From contig JARKIF010000002.1 in the NCBI GenBank assembly GCA_029378245.1, positions 3,534,001 to 3,598,000 on the forward strand: 64,000 bases of DNA, written 5' to 3'. Below, in pieces: positions 31,320-43,771 of this stretch. The first letter of the stretch is position 1. Each line of letters starts with the position of its first letter. Source of the stretch: Roridomyces roridus (Eukaryota > Basidiomycota > Agaricomycetes > Agaricales > Mycenaceae). The notes below the pieces were generated by a model. That model had not been told where the DNA came from. It was given only the letters and a program-made list of their open reading frames with translations, and did not search any database. The position numbers were made by a program, and so were the translations under genes.

Positions 31320-33050
31320 AACGAAAGAGCCTAGGCCTCGTAGGCATGCTCGGCGGGGTTCGAATCCCCCTAGGCTCCTGCGCTTGTCGCGTCCCCGTTC
31401 TTGTTGGATCGATATCTTTTGCTCTAGCTGGTGGGTTGCTCGTCTGGAATGATTGAATCAGATTCAGACCCCGCGTTGGGATTGTGGCCTCAAGGCCGTA
31501 AGTATCCCCATACTCGGCGCATATATATTCGGCCCCCAACTCCCTTCTACAGAGGCCTGCAGGCGCGCCGAGCACCCAGAGTACTGCATGCGTTGCTTGT
31601 TGAATGTGCTCGGCGGGGGGTTCGATTTCCTCTCAGGCCCATGGTGCCGTTGGCGAGCCTTGTTCGATTTTTTTGTCCCCAGGGGAGCCAAGGTCTCGGC
31701 GAACCTGGATCGGAAGAGGCCAATTCCAATTTGCTATGCGTTGTTCTCCCTCTGGCCTCGCTGACTCTATTTGTTGATAAAAATTTGGGGTACGCTCGCA
31801 AGCACATGCGCATTCCCAAGACCCGAGTCGAACGGGTACGTTACCGAGAAACTTGACCAACTGCTCCTGCTCACCATTCCAACCAAAGACTTCTCGGCGC
31901 TCAACATTCTACTTGTAGGTGCAGATGATTTGGAACAATGTATGGAGACCAGTAGCTGCCCGTTCACATTTTATGGAATCAAAGTGGTCGTTGTGAGTGA
32001 CATTTGACCTCGAGCATCTGGGTCAGTTGGATTCGGAACAGTCCGCATTTTTGAAAATCGAGCGTTGGAATTGTCGTTTACATTCAAGTCCATACCCGAA
32101 GTTGTGTGCACTCCCGCAATCAGTCAATGCTCGTATTCAACGTCTAACTGGTGTCAAGAAAGGCCTTCAGGTGCCGAGTACCGTGCATTAGCAGATCTGG
32201 GTGTTGAATGTGCTCGGCGGGGGGTTCGATTCCCTTCGGGCCCTTGTGCTCAAAGTGGTGTAGGTCTTTTTGGTGAACAGTAAGTATACCCACAATTCCG
32301 GCGAATCTGACTTGGAAGAGCCCAATTCCCATCTTCTTTGCAACCAAGAGTTCGGCGAACCTGGCTCAGAAGGCCCTCTTCTGACTGCATTCGTTGATAA
32401 AAAAAGTAGGCATTTCCAGCCAGTATTGTTACGCGCGAGACCTGAGTCGAACGGGTACGTCAGCAAAACTTCGACATTCCTTCGGTTGCACAAACCAGTG
32501 CGAAAACGCGGACCCAGTTCCAATCTCCCTGGCTCATTCGCTTGTCCGTCTTGATTCTGACAGCATTTCTCTAGTCGAAAGGACACGTTGCTTCGGATAC
32601 TCAGGGCCGTGAACCAACGAAAGACAATTGTATACCCTCCCATTAGGAGATGTTCGTCGTGTTGAATGTGTCGCCGGGGGTTCGCCATCGATTCCCTCGG
32701 GCGCATGTTGAATCTCGGAATTTTTGGCAACCCGGCTTCGGCGAACCTGACTGGGAATTCGGGTCCAAGCCTTTCAAACCTCCTGTCTTACTTCAGACTC
32801 GATTCGTGAATAAAAAGTTGCGTGGTTCGTGGGCAAACATGCATATGCCCAGAGCCCGAGTCGAACAGGTGAGAGCTTTCGGACACATTGAACCAACGTC
32901 ACCACTGTACTGGTTGAACAGACCAAGACGAAAAGTTCAACAGCAGTAGGTACTATTTAGACAAATAACTTGAAGGATCGAGGCAAAATGTGCAGCGGCC
33001 TTCCAGATTGATATTCAGCTGCAGACCCCGACTCGAACGGGTACGACAAA
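31320..33050. repeat. tRNA-like B-box repeat cluster, both orientations
   Basis: Plus-strand units share TGTGCTCGGCGGGG followed by GGTTCGATTCC (near 31350, 31610, 32215; degenerate near 32675). The first has a matching CCTAGGCTC/GAGCCTAGG pair around it. Minus-strand units carry the complement of ACCCGTTCGACTCGGGT (near 31830, 32450, 32860, 33030), the same B-box type as unit P of the 27.4-29.1 kb array. Linkers repeat GGCGAACCTGG.TCGGAAG and TTGATAAAAA. No coding gene is evident. Confidence 0.55.
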
Positions 33051-33163
33051 CCACCGGCTCAGTGCTCACCATCTTATGGGCATGGGATATGAGGACGAAC
33101 AACGGTGGACAAATGCTCTATGTACGAATCAAACCAGACCTCCGAAGAGGTCATGAGCTAGTG

Positions 33164-35156
33164 TTATTGTGCCGCAACGACCCCGCCGTCCGCTCCATCC
33201 AACGCATATTCCTCTGAATGAACCACACTCGCCTCCTCCTCAACCCGAACCGCATTCGCCATGCCAGAGACATCCTTCCCAGCTGTCATCTCGTGCCCGG
33301 CGTCTCCACGCTCTGCACTCACACTCCCCTCCATCCTCGCCCGACCGAGTCCCAGCAACCGCCTCTGCAGGTCACACACGAGGGGTAGCCAACGAAACTT
33401 GACGAGCCACTCCGCCACGAGTACACGCGTGTGTGAAGTCACACTCCCGCTCAGGGAGAAGACTGGGATTGATAGACCGTCTGTGTGAGTGCGAATTAGT
33501 AAAGCGCTTGGGGAGTAGATTGGAAGGACTCACGGACAACGATAGATCCTAGGACGATGAACGCGACTATGGGCTGGATCGTTGCAGCAAGAAGTTCCTG
33601 CTGATTCGCAGGTGGATTGTTCGGGTTGGGCAGACGAGTGCGCGCGAGGGTGGATACAAAGACGGCACCGACGCCCATCTATCACCTCTGGTTGGTATTG
33701 TAAGACAGATTGCAAGAACAAACTCACGGGTCCGAAATGCCCTGTAAACAACGCCTCCTGCCAAGTTGTAATCTCCGGGACCCATCGATAAAGTAGCAAT
33801 ACGCTTGGGATCCTTCGCAGCCCGAGGACTACGATGAGCAACAACACCAACCGCCATGGTGTGATTCCCAACTCCGGGGTGTTGAACGCATCGAATGGCA
33901 TCCACGCGCCGATGTAGACGAAACACCCGCAGTTGAGGACGAGATCGATGACAGACGAAAAGACGGAATTTTCCGTGACCTCGTTGAAGCTTTCGTCCCA
34001 CGAGATCGCATTTCCTGAATTCATCTGTTGTTAGATTGCCGCACAAAAGCAAATCAGCCGACACGACGCACCACAAGCAAAAGCCGCGAGAAGGTCGTCG
34101 CTTCCGATGGTGCTTGCGATCCCGATGGTAAAGAGAGCTAAAGCAAGGTATTGCGCGACGTAGCTTTCACGGTCGATGAATCCGCGGCGGTGCGATACTC
34201 TCATGAGGAAGGAGAATGCCAAACCAAGGAGAGACCCGAGGACGATGCCGAGTATCACTTGGTCTGCGAATAATTAGCATGGGTTTCGACAAGAAAATAC
34301 ACCCACATAACCAGCCGATGAGGAACCACTTTCCGATTGCGACGCGACGCGATGCCTCGACGGTCAGATATATCGAAATACTGAGAAATGGATACGCAAG
34401 CCCATCGTTTGCAGCGGACTCCGCGGAAATAAGCAGTCGCAAGTTGCGCGGGACATGCTTCAACGCATACTTGCCGCCTGGAGACCCTCGTTAATAGCTC
34501 AAGTTTATCCAAAGTTGGAAATCCCATTGCGACTCACCAACGATCGTGGCGCAAATAATGGGGTCGGTGGGTGTCAGACACGCCGCGATGGCGAGGCACG
34601 AGATGAACACAAGCTTTGGGAAAATGAGGTGCAGAAACGCAGCTACGACGACCCAGCCGAATGCCATGGTGGGCACGACGAGGACGAGGAGGCTCCGTGC
34701 GTGTTTCTTCATGTAAGACCCCGGGAGTTCTACGCCGATAGCAAAGAGGCCAGTAGCGAGGACAATTCGCATGACTTCCAGCGTTTTAACGTCGGAGCCT
34801 GACGAGTCCCACGACCTGGGGTTGAAGACGTTGGCGCAGAAAGGCCCCACCAGAATTCCGAATATGGTGCCCAGTACGACTTCGTTGATGTACAACTGAG
34901 GGTAATCAGCGAATCGTATTCAAAGTTGGGAGGGCTCGGGGGCGCGCATACCTTCTCCTTAACCAGTAGAGAAACGGTAGAGAACTGGACTTGCATCTCA
35001 ATATTGAATCAAAAAAATGCTGGGGCATGATCGTACAGCGACGACGAAACCACCCAGACAGATGTACGCCAATCCAGGAGTCGAAATCTGTGAAACAGCA
35101 GGTGAAGAAAGGATTGGCAGGCGAAAGGGGTCTACTTGTAAGAGATGCAAGACCAT
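33164..35156 (-). CDS. Na+/H+ antiporter, Nha1/Sod2 type, intact copy
   Basis: Nine exons on the minus strand: 35156-35136, 35087-35037, 34984-34952, 34895-34538, 34477-34307, 34263-34072, 34014-33728, 33678-33534, 33480-33164. Total 1575 nt, 524 aa, frame maintained at every junction. About 11-12 hydrophobic segments are visible. Family landmarks are FAIGVELPGSYMKKHA, LTPTDPIICATIVGGKYA, LISAESAANDGLAYPF (the ND pair expected for ion binding) and SDDLLAAFACGNAISWD. It exchanges Na+ or K+ for H+ at the plasma membrane. The C-terminal tail is short (about 100 residues) compared with yeast Nha1. Exon 1 is tiny and its GTAGAC donor is weak, so the start is the least certain part. Confidence 0.88.
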
Positions 35157-35414
35157 GCTTGTGCAGAGTGGACAGATGGAGGAAGTAGAGTGTTTGATCG
35201 CCGTTCTCGAGCTAATTGAGCACAGTCTCGACCCGACGGTGCATCTGATAAGATGAGATAATAGGGTACAGGGTACAAAATCGAATCTGGAAGCAAATGT
35301 TCAGGATGGAGAAAAAAAGGTCGGATACGAAGGCAAGAAACAAACCATAAGTAACACTAGTTCTATCGATCGACTCCTTTATCGAGCCAGGCCTCCACAG
35401 AGGCCTGGCCGATG

Positions 35415-37431
35415 TTATTGTGCCTCTTCAACATCCCCACGCACTCCATCCATCGCCACCTCAACAACCGGACGCCGGCCAGGCTCCTCATCCACCGTAG
35501 TCTCACGCATCTCGGCGTCCACACCGGGGTCTATATCCACATCCACATTCATCTCCTTGGGCGAGGACGTCTCCGGGGTAACGATCCTGACGGCAGGACC
35601 CGCTTCACCGCGCTCTGCGTTATTCTGCCGCAACGCAGGGGCATCATTCGGCATATCCTTGGAGCCAAAGACAACTACAGGTCCCCGTCGGAGACCAACA
35701 AGCCACTCGGATGGGTCCGTGCTTGTGAGCGTCACCAAGAGCGAACGAGTGCGGCTACGCATAGTTCCGCTAAGTGAGAAGAAAGGAATCGACAAGCCGT
35801 CTGATCCCAGTTTCAGTCGAGCGCATAAATGAGGAAAATAAGATACGGTGACGCACGGACGATGATGGAACCAAGGACCACAAACGCGACCAAGGGCTGC
35901 AGGGTGGCAGCGAGCAGTTCCTGTTGATTCGCAGGTGGGTTGCTCGGGTGAGGAAGGCGCGTGCGCGCCAGGGTGGACACAAATACCGCGCCCACACCCA
36001 TCTACAGTTTTGTTGAGACTTTTGCACCGATACTTTTATCATGGACGCTCACCGGCCCAAAGTGCCCTGTAAACAGGGCCTCCTGCCATGTTTTAATCTC
36101 GGGCACCCACCGATAAAGCAGGAGCACGCTGGGAATTCGGCGGAGTGCCAGGATTATAATGAACAACACCACGAGGCGCCATGGCGTGATTCCCAACTCC
36201 GGTGTGTTGAACGCATCGAACGGCATCCACCCGCCGATGTAAACGAAACAACCACAATTGAGGACGAGATCGATGACAGAGGAGAAGACAGCGTCTTCAG
36301 TCACTTCGTTGAAATTCTGGTCCCAACTGATCGCGTTTCCTAAGATTTCTGCTCGACGTAAAACCAAGTATGAGGATGAGATGACGCACCACAAGCAAAA
36401 GCTGCAAGGAGGTCGTCACTCCCGATCGTGCTGGCAACGCCGATGGTGAACAGGGCCAGCGCGAGATATTGGGCGATGAAGCTTTCACGGTCGATATATC
36501 CGCGGCGGTGCGACATTTTCATGAGATAGGAGAATGCCAAACCCATGATAGCGCCCAGAACGATGCCTAAAATCACTTGGTCTGACAAGTATCGGTGCAA
36601 ATGCCGTTAAAGCAAATGGATTGAACGCACAGAGCCAGCCGACCAGGAACCACTTGCCAATGGCGACGCGGCGCGAGGCCTCGACGGTGAGATATATGGA
36701 GATGCTGAGGAAAGGATAAGCGAGACCGTCATTGGCGGCCGACTCGGCGGAGATTAAGAGGCGTAGGTTGTGCGGGACGTGCTTGAGGGCGTATTTGCCG
36801 CCTAGAAAGGCGGTCCATAAGCACATCAAGCGCGGAAGAAAGGGACGCACCGACGATGGTGGCACAGATGATAGGGTCGGTGGGAGTAAGATACCAGATT
36901 GGGGAAGAGGAGATGGATGAATGCCGCCACGACGACCCAGCCGATGGCCATGGTCGGCACTACGAGGACAAGGAGCCCCTTGGCGTGCTTCTTCATGTAT
37001 GATCCCGGAAGTTCCACCCCGATAGCAAAGAGACCCGTCGCAAGGATAAATCGCATGACCTCGAGAGTTATCTCGTCCGTGCGATCGCCCCAGGATCTAG
37101 GGTCGAATATGTTGGCGCAGAAGGGCCCGACCACGACACCGAAGATTGTGCCCAAGAGCACTTCATTGATGTATAGCTAACACAGAGGTGAGCAATCGGG
37201 GGTGAGAACGATGTGGAGCACGCACCTTTTCCTTGATGAGCAGCGAAATGCTCGAAAACTAGACAATATCAGTCAACTGGGACGGACTCCAGGAACAGGA
37301 ATGTACAGCGACGACGAAACCACCCAGACAGATGTATGCTAAGCCAGAAGGCGTGACCTGTGGACTATAAGTCCCGGGAAGCGTTGGACACCGTGCGGGC
37401 TCACTTCGAGGAGTTCATGACTGAGCGTCAT
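35415..37431 (-). pseudogene. Na+/H+ antiporter tandem copy with 29-bp deletion
   Basis: Colinear with the 33164 gene and sharing its intron positions. Exon 1 is 37431-37405, exon 2 37357-37307, exon 3 37258-37226 and exon 4 starts at 37176; the tail ends at 35415. All transmembrane and motif blocks are present (GVELPGSYMKKHAKG, LISAESAANDGLAYPF, FACGNAISWDQNF). However, at about 36890-36892 there is a 29-bp gap relative to the intact copy, removing the segment equivalent to FISCLAIAAC and shifting the frame before LTPTDP. No alternative splice restores the frame. The rest is unusually clean, so the lesion is young or a sequencing error. It starts 125 bp from the divergent gene at 37557. Confidence 0.8.
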
Positions 37432-37944
37432 GGAAGGCAAGACGGGAATTGATAACCGGCGGCTGTGCATCGGATCACTTAGCCGAACGGAACACGTTCC
37501 GAACAGTAGCGGTGGAGACATCGCGTGCTGCTACTTCCTTGCTTTCGACGCTCTCCATGCAGGTATGGCTCTTCATCTTCCTCACCCTGCTCAGTATTCC
37601 AGCATGGCGACAGATCAAACTGGACTTTTCACAATCTCCCCGTGCGTCTCTCCCTCAGGCTCGGCTTGCGGCTCAGCTCATCCCCTCGCTAGCTCTCCGC
37701 CTGGCAACGTACAACCTGCGCTACGACTCGCGGCCAGACAACATCACTGTCCAACAGTCTCTCGAATCGCTCCCAGATCCACTTGTTGGGCCTGGCTACT
37801 ACCGCAAAGCCGGTGAGCAACCGTGGAGCATCCGGAGGCCGTGGGTGGCGGAGCAGTTGCTGCACGAGGGTGTGGTGCTGGTGGGCTTCCAGGAGGCGCT
37901 CGTGCGGCAGGTACGCGACCTAGCAGAGCTGCTTGGACCGGACT

Positions 37945-38098
37945 TATTGGCAGATGTACACGAAGAATCAATGTGGGGGAAAAACCTGTTCTTTCTACGA
38001 AATTTACAGAGCCTTATATACTACTCAGAATACTGCGGCGTAGTCGTCTTCTGACGGATTGCCCGAGATTCGTCCGTCTCGTTCCCATACGCCAACAC
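37945..38098 (-). repeat. 3' LTR of Copia-1 (left side)
   Basis: 154 bp. The minus-strand end reads ...CCAATA instead of ...CCAACA, so the terminal dinucleotide is mutated. Confidence 0.8.
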
Positions 38099-38104
38099 TC
38101 CCCC

Positions 38105-39298
38105 TCAAGCCGGCAGAAGTCCCATGTTCGAACAGAATTGTTCGTGCGTCGTGCGGGGCAATGCTTTGGTCAGAATGTCTGCAACCATGTTGTTGGTAGG
38201 GCAGTATTGGACACTGATAACACCCTGTTTGATACATTCCCGAATAAAATGATTCTCGATACGAAAATGTTTTGATCTTGCATGGTGCTGAGGATCGTGC
38301 GCAATGGATATGGCCGATTGATTGTCGGAATAGATCAGAGTCGAGCTCTCCGCTGGGAAATCAAATGGAAGTGCGCGGAATAAATATTGGAGCCAGATTG
38401 CATGGCGTGTCGCAGCTGTAAGAGCTGAGTATTCAGCTTCGGCGGTGCTGAGTGCAACGGTGGGCTGTTTCTTCGAGTGCCAAGCAATGGGTCCACCAGC
38501 AAGAAGGTAAATATACCCTGAGACTGATCTGCTGTCGTCGGGGTTGGATGCAAAGTCGGCGTCGCTATAAGCGCCGTAGTTATTGAAGATCGAGTCCGAG
38601 TCGGACCGGTAGTCCGAACCTCCGAAAGTGATCCGTCGATGACGTGTGCCTTTCAGGTACCGGAACACTCTCTTCACTCCCGTCCAGTGCGTCGTGCTCG
38701 GATTACTCGTGTACGCTCCAAGTCTCGCAACGGCATATGCGATATCCGGACGGCTGACGGTTGCGAGCCAGATCAGCGAGCCTATGTACTCGGCAAAGCT
38801 GTGGCCTCGCTCGTCGGTGGTCTTCCCTTCTGCGGGATTCTTCTCCAAGATGACGTTCGGGTCCATCGGCGTGGCAACTGGCGACATCTCCTGGTACCCG
38901 TAACGGCTCAAGACTCCGTCGATATAGTGCTCCTGTGAGATCTGGATGGTTCTCGTGGCACGGTCACGGTATATCTCGATACCAATGAGCTTCTGTGGCT
39001 CTCCGAGGTCGTTGATTTCGACCTCCTTCTTCAAGGCAGCCTCTGTGGCTGATAGCATGATGGTGCTATTACTGAATAACAGTAAGTCATCGACCCAGAC
39101 CGTGATAATCGTGTAACGATCTCCGATTTGGCGTAGATACACGCCGTGGTCGATCTCGAGGCGGTGGAAGCCTAACTTAGTGAGTATTGCGTGCAACTTC
39201 CGATTCCACTCTCGTCTTGACTGTTTCAGTCCGTACAATGTCTTCCTCAGACGACACTTGCGTCCGGAGCCATCGTCGAAACCCGGAGGTTGTTCCAT
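38105..39298 (-). pseudogene. Copia-1 Pol C-terminal part (RT-RNase H)
   Basis: 397 codons starting exactly at the hAT insertion: RT core with LYGLKQSRREWNRKL, catalytic VWVDDLLLFSN, LIGIEIYRD, and RNase H with TVALSTAEAEYSAL and LIYSDNQSAISIA. In the empty site it would continue the upstream Pol frame. Confidence 0.92.
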
Positions 39299-39299
39299 A

Positions 39300-40481
39300 C
39301 AGTGTTGTCAAGGTCCGACCTGACGGGTCAAAGGTCAAATGTCAGCGGTTGACTGGCAGAGGTCGGACCGGGTCAGATCAGGTCTAATCACGGTCGCATC
39401 AAGTCAAGTCTGTATTTAGAAATAGATTCCCATCCCTGTATGCGGGCTATCATTTTGACGTGGCTGCGTTTTCCGGCATATCCTCTGCTTCTACCTCACA
39501 TCTGCGGCCCAGGCGTGTGCACGCATCTCCCGCGAGCCCGACGCAATGAATTAGCGCGTCTTCCGGCCCAAATTCACCTCGTACAAGTCCAGCGTACACA
39601 CACGACAGACCCGCACTGGATGGCACCACCGCGACGCGTCTGAGAGGCTTGGGGCATAGGGCTATGTTGAGGCAAGGATTCGGGCAAGGTGCGTCGCTAC
39701 CGACTCTGGGAATTGGCTCGCCAGCTGACCGCTCCCTCTATCTGCAGACGACAGATAACGGGATACACCAGCAGCATACAGCCCATCGTTCCCTCGTCTG
39801 CGGTCCATGTACATCGTTGACAAGGGCCAACTGGCATCCGAACCAGTCACTGAGGCGTCTTACGCAACTAGAAACAGTCGACCGGCAGGCTGTCTGCCAA
39901 TGCGGCCGCCGCGGTGATTGTCAAAAGCTCCTCTTCGTCCACTCGGTTCGTCTTCGTACCCCGTCCGTCGGCTCGTCTTCGTACCTTGTGCATCCTGGTG
40001 CACCCCTCGATTCTATGAGCTGCTAGGCTCCACTTGTCTCCGCCCATTCCACTTCCTTGCACCACTTTTTTCTCTTGACGCCGCCCTTGGATGCCAGCCT
40101 GCTCTGCCAGATTTTTCTTCCTCCGACCAGCATGAACTTTGTCGGGATTGTCGCTGGCTCTAGATGGCTACAGTATAGACACTGTGCTGGAGACGCGGTG
40201 GGGTGAATTCGAGTCTGCCGAACGAGCTACGGTCATATGCCGAGCTGGAAGGTTGTACTCGGGGCATTCCCGGCTTCAGACCACTTCATAGGGTCGAAGC
40301 CTCGTGTTTTTGTACCCCCAATAGTCCAATTGAAGCCATTTTCTTGAGATACAGTGGATATATAACGAATTATCTACTTTTGATGGGCCATCACTGGGAG
40401 TCCGACCATTTCGGTCAACAGTCTGACCGGATCGGATTGTCTCGGTCCGACCGGGTCGGACCTCGGTCAATGACAACACTG
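39300..40481. mobile_element. hAT-like nonautonomous element inside Copia-1 pol
   Basis: 1182 bp with perfect 11-bp TIRs CAGTGTTGTCA and an 8-bp TSD GTTCCATA (39292-39299, 40482-40489). CAGTGNTG-type termini and 8-bp TSD are typical of hAT. Subterminal regions hold repeated GGTCCGACC/GGTCGGACC motifs. No transposase ORF. Confidence 0.88.
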
Positions 40482-42999
40482 GTTCCATAAACACCTCCTG
40501 CAAGTCTCCGTTGAGGTACGCTCCCTTCACATCCAATTGTCTCATCTCTAGGTCTTTCACTGCGGCGATGGCGAGTAGTGCACGCAGGGACTCGAGACGG
40601 ACGACGGGGGAGAATGTGTCGAAGTAATCAACACCCGGGACTTGTGAGTATCCTTTCGCTACCAGTCTGGCTTTGTAACGAACGATCTCTCCTTGCTGAC
40701 CGGTCTTCAGGTCAAATACCCAACGACATCCGACGGGCTTTCGTTCGGAGGGACACTCCCCGAGTTCCCAGGTGCCCATCGCCGTCAAGTTGGCAAGCTC
40801 TGTGTCAATCGCCTCATGCCACTTGGGCCATTCGAGCGATGCGCGCGCTTCTTCGATATTGCGTGGGATGTTCGGCTTGGCCTCGTCGACCTCTCCGAGT
40901 GCTGCCATGTACGCGATGTGCGCACTGGTCTCTCCGTCGTCGCCATCATCCTCGGCGTCGCGGGTACGATTCGGGCGGTCAGATTGCCCTCTGCGTGCGT
41001 CGGGGTTTCCAAGTTTCAGATAATTGTGATCTGAAGTCGGACGAGTAAGCCTCCGAAGCGAAATCGCATTCAGCTGATTTGGCTTGGGGTCAGGTTCTGT
41101 TGCAAGCTGTGGAGTGGATGGTACCGGCTGCGGCGCTGTGCGCGTCGCTTTGCTGGGCGTTGTGGGCGCGGTTGTCCCTTCGCTCTTCAGCGGTGGTGGC
41201 TTTGCGGGTGTGGACAGTGGTAGCTTTCCAGGTGTGTGCTGTGCCGTCGATCCTGGTGTTTGCTGGATCTGTGCAGATGTGCTATTCGATGCCGGCGTTG
41301 TTTTCTCCCCCTCGGATGGCACATCAAACTCGGTGAAGGCCTTCTCGGGGTCGGTGAATGTGTAGTTGCGGGAGATTTTAACGCGGTGGGTCGTCGAATC
41401 GTAGTACCGTACTGCCTTTGGTCCATCTAGGTACCCACAGAATATATGCTTGATTGCCCGGTCATCCAGCTTTGAGTTCGACTTGGCGTCCTCGCGAAAA
41501 ATCCATATGGGCGCACCGAACTCCTGGAAGTGAGAAACATCGGGTTTCTCCTTCGTGAATATCTCGTGCGGCGTCTTTCCATCGGGTAGCGCCTTGGTCG
41601 GCGAGCGGTTGCGAATATATGCGGCATGTGTGACCGCGAACTCCCATAGACTCTTTGGTAAGTTCTTTTCTGCTAACATTGCTCTAGCTAACTCGAGTAG
41701 AGTGCGGTTGGATCGCTCAGAAACACCGTTCTGCGACTGGGAATACGGTGCCGTTGGCCGTAATTCAATACCTTTCGATGTGAGCGCTGACTTCAGCTTC
41801 TCGTTCAGGTACTCAGTTCCCTCATCAACGCGGATCCACTTCGGCTTGTAGCCGTACTGCCGCTCCAACCACTCGATGTACTCCAGTACCTTTGCTTTGG
41901 CTTGGTCCTTCGTCTTCAAGAACAAAATGGTTCTGCGACGACTCGCGTCATCGGTAAAGGAGATATAATAATAATTCCCCTCGGTTGACCGTATGCGCGC
42001 AGGACCCCACAGGTCACTGTGAGTGCCTTCTCCCGGATTCTCGGATTGGTGAAGGGCTTTGTGCGGAAATGGCTTCCTATGCATCTTTGCTTGGATGCAT
42101 GCTTCACAGATCTCGGCGTCAGATTTGCTGTCGGGTTTGACGGTGAGTCCTTCAACGGAATTATGGCGAACGATGAGCTCTAGGGTGGAGTCAGAGACAT
42201 GGCCGTATCGGCGATGCCAGGCTGCCCAACTGTCTGGGTCGGAGTTCTCGGCATCAGCGGGATTTGCTTGATTTCCAACTCTCACTGCGCGGACATTGTC
42301 CAACCAGTAGAGCCGGAATTTCTTCTTGCCTTCCAAGACGAGCTGTCCTGCTTTATTCCGAATCTCAGCCTTGCCGTTCTTGAACGACGTAGCTCCCCCT
42401 GCCTCGTCGATACGGGGAACTGACAGTAAATTGTTGACTGCCGTAGGTGCGTACAACGTGTTGGATAAGCTGATCATTTCGCGCTTGCCGTTAATGATGC
42501 TTTCCAGATTCACTGTTCCACGGCCATGTGCCTGGACAGTGTTGTCGCCCAACCCGTTTATTGTTTCGCCAGTGATAGGTGTGTATTCCGTGAAGATAGC
42601 CCGGTTGTTCATAATGTGAACAGTGCAACCTGAGTCTGCCAGCCACGCGTCTTTAGATAGATGCGTATCGAAGTGAGGAAGGTTAGATTGGAATGCCATA
42701 AATGCGCTGTGAGGGCCAGGGTCGTCTCGACTATCATTCGTGCCAAGGTGAGCCGAATTGCCCTTCCTTCCTTTCCGATTCCCTTTCCTCCCCTTCCAAT
42801 CATTGGGACGCTGGCCTTCCTTGCCGCCTCCCTTGCTCCAACAGTCCCTAGCCACGGGACTTCCACAACCCGGGACTTCCACAATTGAAGCATTTGCCGC
42901 TGTCGGATCCCGTCGGTGCGCGGGTTTGGTTCCTTCCGAATAACGCTGATCCCGTTGTCGATTCTCCGGCCTTCTCCTTACGACGACGATGTTCCTCAA
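40482..42999 (-). pseudogene. Copia-1 Pol N-terminal part (protease-integrase-RT start)
   Basis: On the minus strand: protease (WLADSGCTVHIM), the GAG-pre-integrase HHCC (WHRRYGHVSDS...CEACIQAKMHRKPF), integrase core (THSDLWGPA, IRVDEGTEYL, QNGVSERSNRTLLELARAM), a Pro/Thr-rich linker, and the start of RT (WVFDLKTGQQG, MRQLDVKGAYLNGDLQEVF). The frame breaks at the hAT element. It begins in a different frame from gag because of a 16-bp tandem duplication in the zinc knuckle. Confidence 0.92.
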
Positions 43000-43201
43000 G
43001 AATGAGGGCGACTAACTCGTGGGATGTCACAGTAATAGTCGCGGCAGATGTGCCGGTTGTCGAGGTGGATGTGGATATGGGACTTGTGGTGAGTGCACCG
43101 TTGTTCGCAGCCAGATATGAGCTAGTGAACGTGTCCCAAGACTCGGGAAGAGAGGTGATCAAAGCGATGAGGAACTCCTGGTCTGATACCAGGCTGCTCA
43201 T
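42848..43201 (-). pseudogene. Copia-1 Gag, C-terminal remnant
   Basis: Only the last part of Gag is recognisable: MSSLVSDQEFLIALITSLPESWDTF, an EEHRRRKEK segment and the first half of the zinc knuckle (KCFNCGSPG). A 16-bp tandem repeat around 42865-42897 (TTGTGGAAGTCCCG twice) shifts the frame inside the knuckle. Between 43290 and 43771 the expected N-terminal Gag is absent. Confidence 0.75.
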
Positions 43202-43771
43202 GGTGTTGAGCTGTTCTTGAATAGCACGCAGCTCCGTGATGTGGGCTGTGAAGAGCGGAGAATTCGCGCATTCTTGAAAACGGTCGCGAACGGATGTTTC
43301 GGCACGTTTCGGAGCGGGAGTTGGGTCACGTGGTCACGTGCGCGCGTCGACGCGACGCGCTTTAGTAAGACGCGTTCAACTCGGCTGACTGAGATACGCC
43401 ACTCGTTGCCGCTGACTGAGGCTCGTTGCTACCCTGACTGAGGACCTTACCAAGCCATGTTTGTGCCTTACCAAGCTCAAGTTGTGCTGGGCAGTGGCTT
43501 AGTTACGGGCGTGGTGACCAGTGGATTTTGGGTGTCAGACGGGCTTTTGGAACGGAAACTTGGATCGTTTGGGCTGGATTAGCCCTCAGACGATGGGTGT
43601 TATCAGTTTGGGGTGGAAAATCTAGGATTTGCGAGGGACAAACACGCAGGGTATATAAGTAGTGCATAATTCTGTAGCAAACAGGAACGGCCCCTGGGGC
43701 AAATACCACTTTATCTCTCATCTCTCTCTCGAACGGAACGGAACGGTCTTGAGCGCACGGAACGGTTTTGG

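Noticed and set aside
31320..31380. Possible genuine tRNA gene
   Set aside because: B box and a matching outer stem are present, but no D arm or anticodon arm can be folded; treated as a tRNA-like repeat.
40276..40481. Pol ORF of Copia-1 appears to extend to 40276
   Set aside because: The last 68 codons are read-through into the hAT-like insertion.
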